NCBI GenBank assembly: GCA_960531495.1
Contig: OY482853.1
Coordinates: 1,903,565 to 1,967,564 of the forward strand
Direction: 5' to 3'
Length of the DNA stretch: 64,000 nucleotides
Origin: Zeus faber
Taxonomy: Eukaryota; Chordata; Actinopteri; Zeiformes; Zeidae
Shown here piece by piece: positions 1 through 8,846 of this stretch. The notes under the pieces are model-generated. The model was not told the origin of the DNA and did not search any database. It saw only the letters and a program-made list of their open reading frames with translations. The translations under genes and the position numbers were made by a program. Every line of letters starts with the position of its first letter. Position 1 is the stretch's first letter.

Positions 1-250
1 AGGGAGTTAGGAGTTACGTGCACTAATGGACTGTTGTGCTACAGCCCTGCGTGCATTTCATCATGTTTACAAAGCCACACTTCATTAGCCGCTAAATGTA
101 CCTCTGAGCTACAGAATAGCGTCCTGGGAACGTCCATGTCTTCAGCTACTGAAAGGACTGACCTCTGTGACCTCCAGTACCACATCCCATGACTCCAAAA
201 CACTGGGGAACCAGTCGTGGCCTGTGTCGTTTGATAGGACACTTGCAAGA

Positions 251-394
251 CAGGTACCAAGGACGCTTCCTAGACAGGTACCAAGGACGCTTTCTAGACA
301 GGTACCAAGGACGCTTCCTAGACAGGTACCAAGGACACTTTCTAGACAGGTACCAAGAACACTTCCTCGAAAGGTAGCAAGGACGCTTCCTAGA
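251..394. repeat. 24-bp minisatellite, about six copies
   Basis: Six head-to-tail units of 24 bp start at 251, 275, 299, 323, 347 and 371. Each has the core CAGGTACCAAGGACGCTTCC, and the last two are more diverged. Five units contain a KpnI site (GGTACC). The period is a multiple of three, so both strands show repetitive open frames (for example RQVPRTLP). I read these as by-products, not genes. Bases 1-250 show nothing else recognisable. Confidence 0.95.
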
Positions 395-1019
395 GGCCTC
401 CGTCCAAAGAGACGCCCAGGAGGAGTGGAAGCACCACCTCAGACTCCTCTCTAATACAGAGTGTGCGGGTTGTAGTAGAAACATTATCTTGTGTTCATTT
501 AAAATGGTTGTTGTTTAAAATGAGGGAATAACCCTTCGATTAATTTAAATTTCTCAACGTTAGCTGACTGTGCGTTCAAACTGTGCATTTGACAAATAAA
601 CTTTGCTTTGACTCAATAGTGAAAATCTGCTTGACGTGTTGTATTCTTCACACTCCCCATACGTACATGCTTCAATTACATCTTTGTTCTGTCAGAAGGA
701 GTTTGGTTTATCCTTATGTTACCATGCCAACATTACAGCAAAAGTGATTTAAAGCAATAATCTAACATTACAAGGACTTTATCATCCAAAGTGTGAATCA
801 TATTAACTGGTGAGCTGCTACAGCATGAACACAGATGAACACATTACTGGAGACATTTACTCATTCAACAAACAGAGAAATGTAATAATCGCACAAAACT
901 CATCAGAAAGAAATTTGATAATTTTATTAAATGGAAAATTGACAATAAAGATGTTTCTGTAGTGGATAACATGTCTTGAGAAAAATACATCTGTATTGTT
1001 GAAATAGTCAGGACTTATT
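395..1019. other. Unassigned AT-rich intergenic sequence
   Basis: No gene or recognised repeat is seen. The right part (about 857-1019) is the 3' side of the minus-strand OR pseudogene. An open frame reads through it out of register, but this part no longer resembles an OR. Confidence 0.5.
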
Positions 1020-1490
1020 TTAAATATAGGGGGTTTAGGAGCGGCTGGCACGTAAAAGTACAGAGACAGAACAACACGCAGCATACTGGGAACACTGGTT
1101 TTGTTGAACCTGCTCTGAAAGATCTGGAAGCAGCAGCCGAAGGAGAAGTTGATGAGGGAGGCGAGGTGCGGCGAGCAGGTGGACACTGCTTTCTGCCTCG
1201 TCTCCCTGAAGCCCACCAGGCAGATCCTCAGGATCCGGATGTAGGAGAACAGGATGAGAACCAGAGGAACTACAACAGAAAGTAAAGTAACGAATATTCC
1301 ATAGACGTTGTTGACGGTGGTGTCAGAACAGGCCAGTCTGACCAGAGGGAAGTTATCGCAGTAGACCTGAGTGATCCTGTTCCCAGAGAGTTCCAAGGAG
1401 GAGCTCAGCACGATGCAGACCAGAGTCTCCAAAGAAAGATACAACGAAACCGCAGTGATGAACAGAGCCACCTTGTTGGCAGTCATACGT
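1020..1490 (-). pseudogene. 5'-truncated odorant receptor pseudogene
   Basis: The minus-strand translation matches the four intact receptors of this window from the end of TM3/ICL2 (ANKVALF, about 1487) to TM7. It keeps VRLACSDTTVNNVYGIFV, the TM5 motif SYIRIL and the TM6 motif KAVSTCSPHL. TM1-TM3 are missing: upstream of about 1490 the frame runs into unrelated sequence. Near 1045 the codons for FLMCQPL have lost two bases relative to the intact genes, so the NPxxY region is read out of frame (YVPAAPKPP). TM4 and the following loop (SLETLVCIVLSSSLELSGNRITQVYCDN) differ strongly from the four intact genes, so this is an older branch. It cannot encode a working seven-helix receptor. Confidence 0.93.
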
Positions 1491-1563
1491 GTTGGAATCA
1501 GGAAAAAAACAAAACTTGTTGGGCCTAGTTTTTGCAGATTCATATGGTCAACAATCAGCGAGG

Positions 1564-1620
1564 CAGCTTCTCTAATGGATCGACCGATATTCCAACTGTG
1601 TGTGACCAAGCATGTGTGAC
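1564..1620 (+). repeat. Fragment of the repeat that follows each OR unit
   Basis: This stretch (starting GCTTCTCTAATGGATCGACC) recurs at about 31277, 44524 and 62962 in the shared repeat 3' of OR2, OR3 and OR4. Here it abuts the broken end of the OR pseudogene, so the truncation breakpoint lies in or next to a copy of that repeat. Confidence 0.8.
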
Positions 1621-1659
1621 TTGTACCTTAACTTTAGATACAAGTCACTTTTACCAAGG

Positions 1660-1935
1660 CACGCCTGTTAATTGAAAAGCATTCTAGGTGACGACCTCAT
1701 GACGCTGGTTGAGAGAACGCCGAGACTGTGCAAAGCTGTTGTCAAGGCAAAGGGTGGCTTCATTGAAGAATCTAAGATCTAAAATATTGATCATATAATA
1801 TGTAAATACTTTCTTGGTTACCACATCAAATTGTGTTATCTCAAGGTTTTGATGTATTCACTGTTATTCTACAATGTAGAAAATAGTGAACATAAAGACT
1901 ATCCCTCGAATGAGTGGGTCTGCCCAAACTTACAT
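1660..1935 (+). mobile_element. Tc1-like transposon, 3' remnant
   Basis: The plus strand reads as the C-terminal tail of a fish Tc1 transposase (LVERTPRLCKAVVKAKGG, then a stop). It is followed by the AT-rich 3' region typical of these elements, ending near GTGGGTCTGCCCAAACT. Nothing of the catalytic domain is left. A second remnant of the same subfamily lies at 20190-20365. An isolated piece resembling the terminal repeat (GTGTGCAAACCTTTGACTGG) lies at about 2534-2553. Confidence 0.8.
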
Positions 1936-2026
1936 TTTTTCAATATTCTATTTTGCGGGTTTTCACAAGAAATAAGACGGATCGACAGGTAGGCTCAGAC
2001 ATGTGTGAAAATAAATAAATAGATGA

Positions 2027-2106
2027 GCAAAGAAACAAAAATTAAAAAGAAAATAAAAATGAAAAAAAAGAAAAAAATAAAAGAAAATAAAAGGAAAAAA
2101 TATTAA
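2027..2106. repeat. A-rich low-complexity tract
   Basis: About 80 bp of A with scattered T and G (AAATAAA/AAAAGAAA pattern). Bases 2107-2700 hold no gene. They contain the isolated Tc1-end-like piece near 2534 and a short (AT)n run at about 2571-2588. Confidence 0.85.
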
Positions 2107-2705
2107 ATGCTTACCAGTCGTACAAAGTGCTTAATAGTGCTATGCATTGGATCTCAAACGAGAGCCACGAGAGACTAGCTGGGTGAGTTACTCATCCACC
2201 ACCACACCACAACTTTGAACTGGATCAGCTGGTGTCTGCTGTTAACAGAGCCTGTGTCATAGACGGACTCTTAACCCGCGCAACCTCGGATAGTTCAATG
2301 GCCAGTTCCTCTTTCCAAGCCTCTCTAATTTTCACAGCAGAGGCTATAGTACCATCGAACAAACAAACAAACTTTTAGAAACAAGATGCCTGGAGTCAGG
2401 ATGGTTCTTTCAGATATCAAAAAATGCATCTGGGAGGGGTTCAAAGTTACAAATCTTCGACGTGAACATAGACGTGGTGTCTAATTTGTAGGTAACGAAA
2501 AAAATGAAAGTGAGGCAGCTCAAATTTCTTGGTGTGTGCAAACCTTTGACTGGTATTATGTATGTCTAATATATATATATATATATAAAATGGTATTTCC
2601 AGAGGTTTCAATTTTGAACACTTTGCATTACCAAAAGTGCTCATAACTGAAAAAATCTTTGAAAAGTGATTTGTCATTGTTAATTGATCAATATTTCTCC
2701 TGTTG

Positions 2706-3153
2706 ACATGCTCTACTGTTGCTCATACTGTTCTTCTCATCAATGTAACCAGGTGATCACATTATTGACCTGTTTCCCAGGTGTGTTAACAGCTTGATGA
2801 GTCTCAGAGGTTCCTGCTGCTCTCGCTTCCTCGTATGTTGAGAAGATATAAAGTAGGAAGCAGTGATGAAGGACGGACAGTGTGACTGCTCTCTGTCCAA
2901 CACAGCGGCAGACATGCTCACAGGTCTGCACCACACCACCTCACTTACAAAATGGACTTGAAAGCTTTCAGCTCCTTTTCTGAACTCAGAGAGAAACTGG
3001 TAAGTTTCAGCTTGTGGAAAATGCTGATTTCACCAAATGTTTGGACACTGTGTTGAGAACAGGATCCAATCAGATCAGATGTTTGACTTTGAGACAAATC
3101 AGAAACAAATGAGAGATCTTCAGCCATCAACATCTTGGAGTTAAAGGAGAATC
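2706..3153 (+). promoter_or_regulatory. OR1 promoter and 5' leader
   Basis: This block is nearly identical upstream of OR2, OR3 and OR4. It has a TATA-like element TATAAAG at 2847-2853, exactly 307 bp before the ATG in all four genes. A consensus splice donor follows (CTG|GTAAGT, intron from 3000), 154 bp before the ATG. Candidate acceptors (for example TTCAG ending at 3123) lie before the coding exon. Vertebrate OR genes often have a non-coding 5' exon spliced to a single coding exon. Transcription start and splicing are inferred, not shown. Confidence 0.6.
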
Positions 3154-4077
3154 ATGGTGAACTCGACTGACTTTCCATTTTTCATACTGAGTGCTTACGT
3201 GGACTTGGGGCGTTTGAAGTACTTCTGCTTCACGGCTGTTTTATTGTTGTATATTGTGATTGTTGCTGCCAATGTGTTTCTGATCGTCCTGATCTGCATC
3301 AAGAGGAGCTTACACGAGCCCATGTACGTGTTTCTGTGCAGCCTGTTGGTGAATGAACTGTACGGCAGCGCCGGCTTGTTTCCCTTCCTGCTGCAGCAGA
3401 TCCTCTCTGACACCCACACCGTGTCCACCTCCGCCTGCTTCCTGCAGATCTACTGCCTCTACACTTACGTCCAAATTGAGTTTTGTACCTTGGCGGTCAT
3501 GTCCTACGACCGGTACCTCGCTATCTGCTGTCCCCTCCATTATAACACACGTATGACCACCAAAAAGGTGGCTCCTCTTTTCATCATGGTTGTCTGGTTG
3601 TATTCTTTGAGCGTCCTCATCATTCTGGTGTTGAGCGTCAAACTGCTGTTCTGTGGGAACGTTATGAACACACTGTATTGCAACAACTACTATGTGGTCC
3701 GACTGGCCTGTTCTGACACCACCGTCAACAACGTCTATGGAATCTTCGTTACTATACTTTCTATCATAGTTCCTCTGGTTCTCATCCTGTTCTCCTACAT
3801 CCGGATCCTGAGGATCTGCCTGGTGGGCTCCAGGGAGACGAGGCAGAAAGCAGTGTCCACCTGCTCTCCCCACCTCACCTCCCTCATCAACTTCTCCTTC
3901 GGCTGCTGCTTCGAGGTCTTTCAGAGCCGCTTCGATGTGAGCAGTGTTCCTGCTTCCTTGAGAATATTCTTGTCTCTGTACTTCCTGATGTGCCAGCCAC
4001 TCTTCAACCCCGTCATGTATGGATTCAGAATGTCCAAAATAAGGGCAATTTGTAAAGATCTGCTCTGCTTGAACTAA
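3154..4077 (+). CDS. Odorant receptor OR1 (class A GPCR, teleost type)
   Basis: Intact 307-residue receptor in one exon, the usual OR length. It starts with an N-glycosylation site (NST, residues 3-5). TM1 lies at about 25-49 and TM2 at 57-80. The TM3 end carries MSYDRY at 116-121, the OR version of DRY. C95 and the loop cysteines C167, C176 and C186 are present, as are the TM5 motif SYIRI at 214-218, the TM6 motif KAVSTCSPHL at 232-241 and the TM7 motif NPVMY at 285-289. The expected role is odorant detection in olfactory neuron cilia, coupled to a Golf-type G protein. The TM4-TM5 block SVLIILVLSV resembles OR4, while OR2 and OR3 carry another version. The start is supported by ATGGTG context and alignment of all four copies. 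The delta-group assignment is from recollection of family pattern and is less certain. Confidence 0.96.
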   Translation: MVNSTDFPFFILSAYVDLGRLKYFCFTAVLLLYIVIVAANVFLIVLICIKRSLHEPMYVFLCSLLVNELYGSAGLFPFLLQQILSDTHTVSTSACFLQIYCLYTYVQIEFCTLAVMSYDRYLAICCPLHYNTRMTTKKVAPLFIMVVWLYSLSVLIILVLSVKLLFCGNVMNTLYCNNYYVVRLACSDTTVNNVYGIFVTILSIIVPLVLILFSYIRILRICLVGSRETRQKAVSTCSPHLTSLINFSFGCCFEVFQSRFDVSSVPASLRIFLSLYFLMCQPLFNPVMYGFRMSKIRAICKDLLCLN

Positions 4078-4265
4078 AATAACCTTTGTTTAATTGAAAA
4101 ATACAACTTTAATGTCACATTTCTTTAGTTATTAATGACAAAGTATAGCTCATCAATGACATGATGTCATCGAACTATTATATAATAATATATTATCGTA
4201 TGGGAGTAAGATTGACTTCATTTTTTTTCTCCTGCATAAATCTCTGTAAATCTATCCATCATGGG
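4078..4265 (+). other. OR1 3' flank, proximal part
   Basis: Short AT-rich 3' flank directly after the OR1 stop. Its end (CTCCTGCATAAA ... TCCATCATGG, about 4230-4265) matches the 3' flanks of OR2-OR4. The matching continuation resumes only at about 6105, so the LINE material between them is an insertion into this flank. Confidence 0.7.
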
Positions 4266-4429
4266 TTTTTGAATGTTTGAGGAGAAGGTGGATTCAGAGA
4301 CCTAGCAGATACCAAGTCACACTGTATTTACTCTGGTTTCTCTTGAAAACATACAAGCCTTTTGCCTTTTACAAAAGGTTTCCATGGAGAGGATTAATCT
4401 GCTATTTTGAGAAACAAGAATAAGGAAGA

Positions 4430-5190
4430 GCTGTCATGCTGCCGATAGTGACAAGCGGAGGTGAGGATTATTTGTCCAACGCATTTTCATGATTTGATGG
4501 AACAGCCAAAAACTGGTTGTTGGAGCAAACTGAGCTTTAAGAACTTTTTGAAAATAATGACAAAAAACAAGAGGCTTGAGGAATTTTCTAAAGGAATAAG
4601 TGGATTCCATGAAAACCTCCACCACACCCAAAAAGACGCATTTAATGACCAAGGACAAGCAGTCTTCCTTGAAGATTTCTGAAATTGATTCAAAAGTTTC
4701 AATTATTAGCGAAAACATCCAGTCATTCCTGCCTTGAATCTACTTGGAAGGTCAGTCCTGATGAAACAACAGTTGATGGGATGGAAGAGTCTGGTAGCGA
4801 GAGCTGGGCTGAGTTGGAGGCTAAGGTACAGAAACCCTTTGTGATAAGTTCAAAATCAAGGGGATTTCGCTGGAACGGTGCATCAGACTGGAAAACCAAG
4901 TGGAGAGAGAACTGAAGAAAACCAGGCCGATTGTTGCAAAATTCATCAGATTTAAGGACGAAAGTCAGGGTCATGGAGAAAGCAAAGTATTGAAAAGGAA
5001 CCAACGGGTAGATCAACAAGGACTATTTGGATGCTTTCGCCAAAAACGTAAAGAACTCATACCAGCTATGAAGGCCACACAAGAGTGATGGGATAGTGAT
5101 ATAGCATTCCTACGATATGACAAACTTACTGTCCACCCTGCGTCCCAACGCCCGAGGAGCAGTTTTGGGGTTGTTACTCAAAAAAAGTAA
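4430..5190 (+). mobile_element. L1-clade LINE, ORF1 relic
   Basis: Degenerate ORF1 of an L1-type non-LTR retrotransposon, recognisable in short frames. One piece reads RLENQVERELKKTRPIVAKF, matching the L1 ORF1 RNA-binding domain signature. It is followed by FRQKRKELIPAMKATQE and then RYDKLTVHP, in the order expected for the ORF1 C-terminus. Several frames are needed, so it is not functional. Bases 4266-4430 are probably its 5' part, but I recognise no motif there. Confidence 0.75.
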
Positions 5191-5221
5191 TGTAATCGAC
5201 ACTTAAACTAAATGTTTAAGA

Positions 5222-5935
5222 TTGGCAACTGTCTCAAATCGCCATGAACCATCAGCTCCCATGTTCAAGAAATTAAATCTGTTATCCATTTCCAACATCA
5301 ATATCAAAAATGTATCTTTATTTATAAATGTGCGTTTCAAAAGCACAGCTGACCAAATTCACAACTTATTTTTAATGAACTCTGATGTCCTGTCACATCC
5401 AACTGGATGAGGAAAGGACATTCATCCCCCCTATTATCACACAACTCTTTGACAATATGCCATAAAATACAGAGGAGCATCACTTTGGGAAACCAGTCCC
5501 CCATCTCTCAAAATCCATCCATCACTGTCATTATTTCAGTCTAATATGTTGTGAAATAGTCTTTGGATATGAAAAAAATACACCTGTGTCAATGTGCTAA
5601 GTATGTGTGTTTATATGTTAAACCTTTGTTTTATTTACAAGGGGTCCAGCCCGCAGGGTGATGTGGCATTCAACGGTAACTTGGAAAATCGTGCTGCGTT
5701 TCAGAGAACCTGGAAAACTGTAATACATACCAAACACAACTAAACTGAATTTCTGCCTGCAGCTATTTTTATTATTATTTAGTTTTTTTGATTCTTTTTT
5801 TTTGTTTTTTTTATCTCATTGTGTTACGGAAACAAATATCCATTGTATTCGCATGAATTGTAAATCCGAGAAGGGAGGTTTACTATAAGCCCTTTGGGGT
5901 TTCTTAGCTCTCCTGCACAATTCTTACTATGTTTT
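5222..5935 (+). mobile_element. LINE 3' end (RT C-terminal tail plus 3' UTR)
   Basis: The translation gives PMFKKLNLLSISNINIKNVS and, after breaks, YRGASLWETSPPSLK. This resembles the C-terminal region after the reverse transcriptase in CR1/RTE/L2-like LINEs, where a 'LWN.LP..LK' pattern is common. A T-rich stretch and an untranslated tail follow to about 5935. The family is not certain, and this may be a different insertion from the ORF1 relic just upstream. Confidence 0.5.

Positions 5936-5940
<5 letters not shown>

Positions 5941-6030
<90 letters not shown>
5941..6030. repeat. (AC)n microsatellite, about 44 repeats
   Basis: Uninterrupted AC dinucleotides for about 89 bp, preceded by TATATA. 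It separates the LINE tail from the resumed OR1 3' flank. Confidence 0.98.
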
Positions 6031-6033
<3 letters not shown>

Positions 6034-6104
6034 TTTTATCACTTCCTGTGTTCTAATAATACAAATATGACAAAATAGAAAATAATGAGAAGAAGAAGAA
6101 TCTT

Positions 6105-6262
6105 TAATTGTAATGGATATTTGTGCATAACTAATTGTAAATGTATTTATGTTGCTCATTTCCCTGGTTCTAATGTCACACCTACTGTAAGTCTGACAGT
6201 GTTTGGAGACATTTATTTGCATTCTTTGCACAATAAAGTAATTGTCTAAGTTAGATTCAAAT
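6105..6262 (+). other. OR1 3' flank, distal part with poly(A) signal
   Basis: Homologous to the 3' flanks of OR2-OR4 (tracts like GGATATT, TATGTTGCTCATTT and ACCTACTGTAAGTCTGA). It carries AATAAA at 6232-6237, and the same signal lies at the same place in the other copies. It is now about 2.2 kb from the OR1 stop because LINE DNA inserted between. Confidence 0.7.
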
Positions 6263-6690
6263 AGTTTGATTTAAAGATGAATAAAGAAGAGGATCTATAA
6301 AGACCTAAACAGAATTGTAATTGTCTGGATTATTCCTTCTCAGGTTTGGTGTAAGACAGGATCCATCAATGCACTTTATATTTTAAGAGGTGAAGCAATA
6401 AAAGTGGCATCAATTGATTAAATTTACGAAACATATTTTACCGTCTCCACAGCCTTGTTTGCAGCATTCTAGTTCACAACTTGTCCCTCGTCCCCGGGCG
6501 CGTCGACGTATGCTGCCCACTGCTCCTGGCTGCGCCCCAGGAGGAAGGACAAGCCAGGATTGTTAAATGCAGAGGCCTCATTTCACCGGCCACCATCCAA
6601 AGCATGTGCATGTGTGTGCCTGCATGTGTTGTAGTGTGGTGTGCTGTGTGATAATTAAAGATTCTTCTTATCAATTCAATGACTTTCATT
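6263..6690. repeat. AT-rich spacer and teleost interspersed-repeat tail
   Basis: Bases 6263-6470 show no gene. Bases 6475-6690 resemble a very common fish repeat tail (TGCCCACTGCTCC, then TTAAATGCAGAGG, then CATTTCACCG, then TTAAAGATTCTTCTT). I recall such tails at the 3' ends of many teleost SINE/LINE copies. The exact family is not named. Confidence 0.45.
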
Positions 6691-6830
6691 TGCTTCCTAA
6701 CTCATACATTTGATTATTTTCTATTGACTTTTAAGTTGTATTGACAATTTTATTGACTTACTATTCTCAACATAAACAGCTGCCTATCTTGAATCTTAAT
6801 CTGTTGGTGACCTTTATATACAGTAAAAAG

Positions 6831-7162
6831 GAGTCGAGCTCTAGTGCTGAGGTTGCTGTGTAGTGTATCACTGCTCGTATTGTAGTATTGCAACTTGGAC
6901 TACTGGACTGACTGTACATTTCACTGCTATTTGCTGATCTGCCAACAAGCTTGTGTTCCAGACACACCCCCTATTCAGGTAAGTCCTCTCTTATGTGGGC
7001 GTGCTCTTAGCCAGGTGCAACCCTAATCACATGAGCAGCTGTATTCTATCACCTATTTATGGTCCTGCCCTTGAAGCGTTAGCTTCAAGCGTTGGCCCAT
7101 TTGTAGTCGCTCTTGTGTGAAGACGCTCTGTGTAAAGACGCACGTCTACCTCTGCACGTCAA
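6831..7162 (+). repeat. L2 LINE 5' UTR unit, copy 1
   Basis: Direct repeat of 7484-7802, starting GAGTCGAGCTCTAGTGCTGA and ending CTCTGCACGTCAA. The copies differ by few substitutions and a short insertion in copy 1 near 7115-7130. Repeated 5' units are known as promoter monomers in some LINEs, and a promoter role here is inference. Confidence 0.9.
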
Positions 7163-7276
7163 ATAGAAGTGCATTACTGACTAAATCTGTTTTATTGTTG
7201 TCGTTTGTTGCTGTCCTTTGCTGTTGTTTTTCTTGTTATTATTGCTGGTTCAGTCTTATTTGGCACTTACTTTGTC

Positions 7277-7360
7277 AGCAGTTAGCAGCAGATATGCCGG
7301 TACTACCCTGAAACCAGCTATGGTTTCAGGGTAGTACCGGCATATCTGCTGCTAACTGCT
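7277..7360. repeat. Perfect inverted repeat, 40-bp arms, 4-nt loop
   Basis: The left arm 7277-7316 is exactly complementary to the right arm 7321-7360, with GCTA at 7317-7320 between them. It lies between the two 5' UTR units of the L2 LINE. Arm core: AGCAGATATGCCGGTACTAC. Confidence 0.97.
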
Positions 7361-7483
7361 CAGCCATCAGCAAGGGTGTGAGCCAAGCAACTCCCTCTAA
7401 TCAGTAAACCCTTTGTCTAACTTTCTGGGCGTGTCCTCCTTCCGCTGGACAGGGATAAATACCCTGCACTACAAACTAACTCT

Positions 7484-7802
7484 GAGTCGAGCTCTAGTGC
7501 TGAGGTTGCTGTGTAGTGTATCACTGCTCGTATTGTAGTATTGCAACTTGGACTACGGGACTGACTCTGTACATTTCACTGCTATTTGCTGATCTGCCAA
7601 CAAGCTTGTGTTCCAGACACACCCCCTATTCAGGTAAGTCCTCTCTTATGTGGGCGTGCTCTTAGCCAGGTGCAACCCTAATCACACCAGCAGCTGTATT
7701 CTATCACCTATTTATGGTCCTGCCCTTGAAGCGTTAGCTTCAAGCGTTGGCCCATTTGTAGTCGCTCTCGTGTAAAGACGCACGTCTACCTCTGCACGTC
7801 AA
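7484..7802 (+). repeat. L2 LINE 5' UTR unit, copy 2
   Basis: Second copy of the 6831-7162 unit, ending about 58 bp before the endonuclease start codon. The stretch just upstream (GGATAAATACCCTGCACTAC at about 7452-7471) precedes copy 2 but not copy 1. Confidence 0.9.
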
Positions 7803-7859
7803 CCGAAGCAAGGACACCGAACAAGGCAAACCTGCCTTCTTTCTCTCACTCCATACAAA

Positions 7860-8846
7860 ATGTGCTACTACCGCATCCCTACAACTTCAAGGTCACCCAG
7901 AAAGCGTCGTTATACCATACGCCGATGCAATCCGGGTAACCTCAGGTCCCTGCAGCAAACATCTTCTGCAAAGACCTCCTTCTCTGTTGGCTTGTGGAAT
8001 TGTCAATCTGCAGTTAACAAGGCAGACTTCATTTCTGGTCATGCCAACCAACTCTCCTTAGAGCTCCTTGCTCTCACTGAGACATGGATTAAACCGGAAG
8101 ATAGCGCAACCCCGGCTGCACTCTCCACTAACTACTCATTCTCCCACACATCCAGACCATCTGGCCGTGGTGGTGGGACTGGCCTGCTAATTTCCAACAC
8201 ATGGAAATTTAATCCACTGCTGCCTTTAAACAACTTTGCCTCCTTTGAATATCACGCCATCTTGGTGACTGCTCCGGTGAAAGCCTATGTGGTCGTCATC
8301 TACCGTCCACCAGGACAACTAGGTGACTTCCTACATGAGCTTGACACCCTGCTGTCATCAATCCCTGAGCATGAGTGTCCCATGCTCGTCCTCGGAGACA
8401 TGAACATCCACTTGGACAGTGCGAGCTCGGCTGACTTCCTGTCTTTGGTTCGCTCGTTCGACCTAAGACAGGTCCCGACTCCACCGACTCACAAGGCTGG
8501 CAAAGAGCTTGATCTCATTCTTGCTCGGAGCTGTACCACCGACAACCTATGGGTCACTCCTCTTCATCTCTCTGACCACTTCTTCATCCACTTCAATGTC
8601 CAGCTACCAAAACAACCCCCCACCTCCCCACCCATGGTTACTATCCGCAGCAATCTCCGCAACTTGTCTCCCACCCACTTCTCCTCTGTGCTCTCCTCTT
8701 CTCTTCTGCCCCACGGCACTTTCTCCTCTCTGCAGGTTAATGATGCCACTGACTCCCTCTGCTCCACCTTGAGCTCATGTCTGGAGCCTGTGTCCACAAT
8801 CCACCAGACCTGCTCGTTCAACCCAGTCGCACCCTTGGCTGACTGA
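7860..8846 (+). CDS. L2 LINE ORF, AP-type endonuclease part
   Basis: 328-codon open frame starting at an ATG. From residue about 43 (FSVGLWNCQSAVNKADF) it reads as an apurinic/apyrimidinic-type LINE endonuclease. It has TETW for the catalytic glutamate, VVIYRPP, GDMN at residues 179-182, and the C-terminal SDHF at 238-241. In its family this enzyme nicks target DNA to prime reverse transcription. The frame ends early: the ...APWLTD... junction is broken by one extra T near 8833-8835, after which the protein continues in the next frame. In the intact element endonuclease and RT would form a single polyprotein. Confidence 0.9.
   Translation: MCYYRIPTTSRSPRKRRYTIRRCNPGNLRSLQQTSSAKTSFSVGLWNCQSAVNKADFISGHANQLSLELLALTETWIKPEDSATPAALSTNYSFSHTSRPSGRGGGTGLLISNTWKFNPLLPLNNFASFEYHAILVTAPVKAYVVVIYRPPGQLGDFLHELDTLLSSIPEHECPMLVLGDMNIHLDSASSADFLSLVRSFDLRQVPTPPTHKAGKELDLILARSCTTDNLWVTPLHLSDHFFIHFNVQLPKQPPTSPPMVTIRSNLRNLSPTHFSSVLSSSLLPHGTFSSLQVNDATDSLCSTLSSCLEPVSTIHQTCSFNPVAPLAD

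Noticed and set aside
251-394. CRISPR-like repeat array
   Set aside because: Units are contiguous with no spacers, and the sequence is vertebrate; it is a minisatellite.
3310-3873. 187-204-codon antisense frames under each OR gene
   Set aside because: They recur only because the OR coding strand is conserved; the composition (His/Gln/Asp-rich) matches an antisense shadow and no domain is seen.
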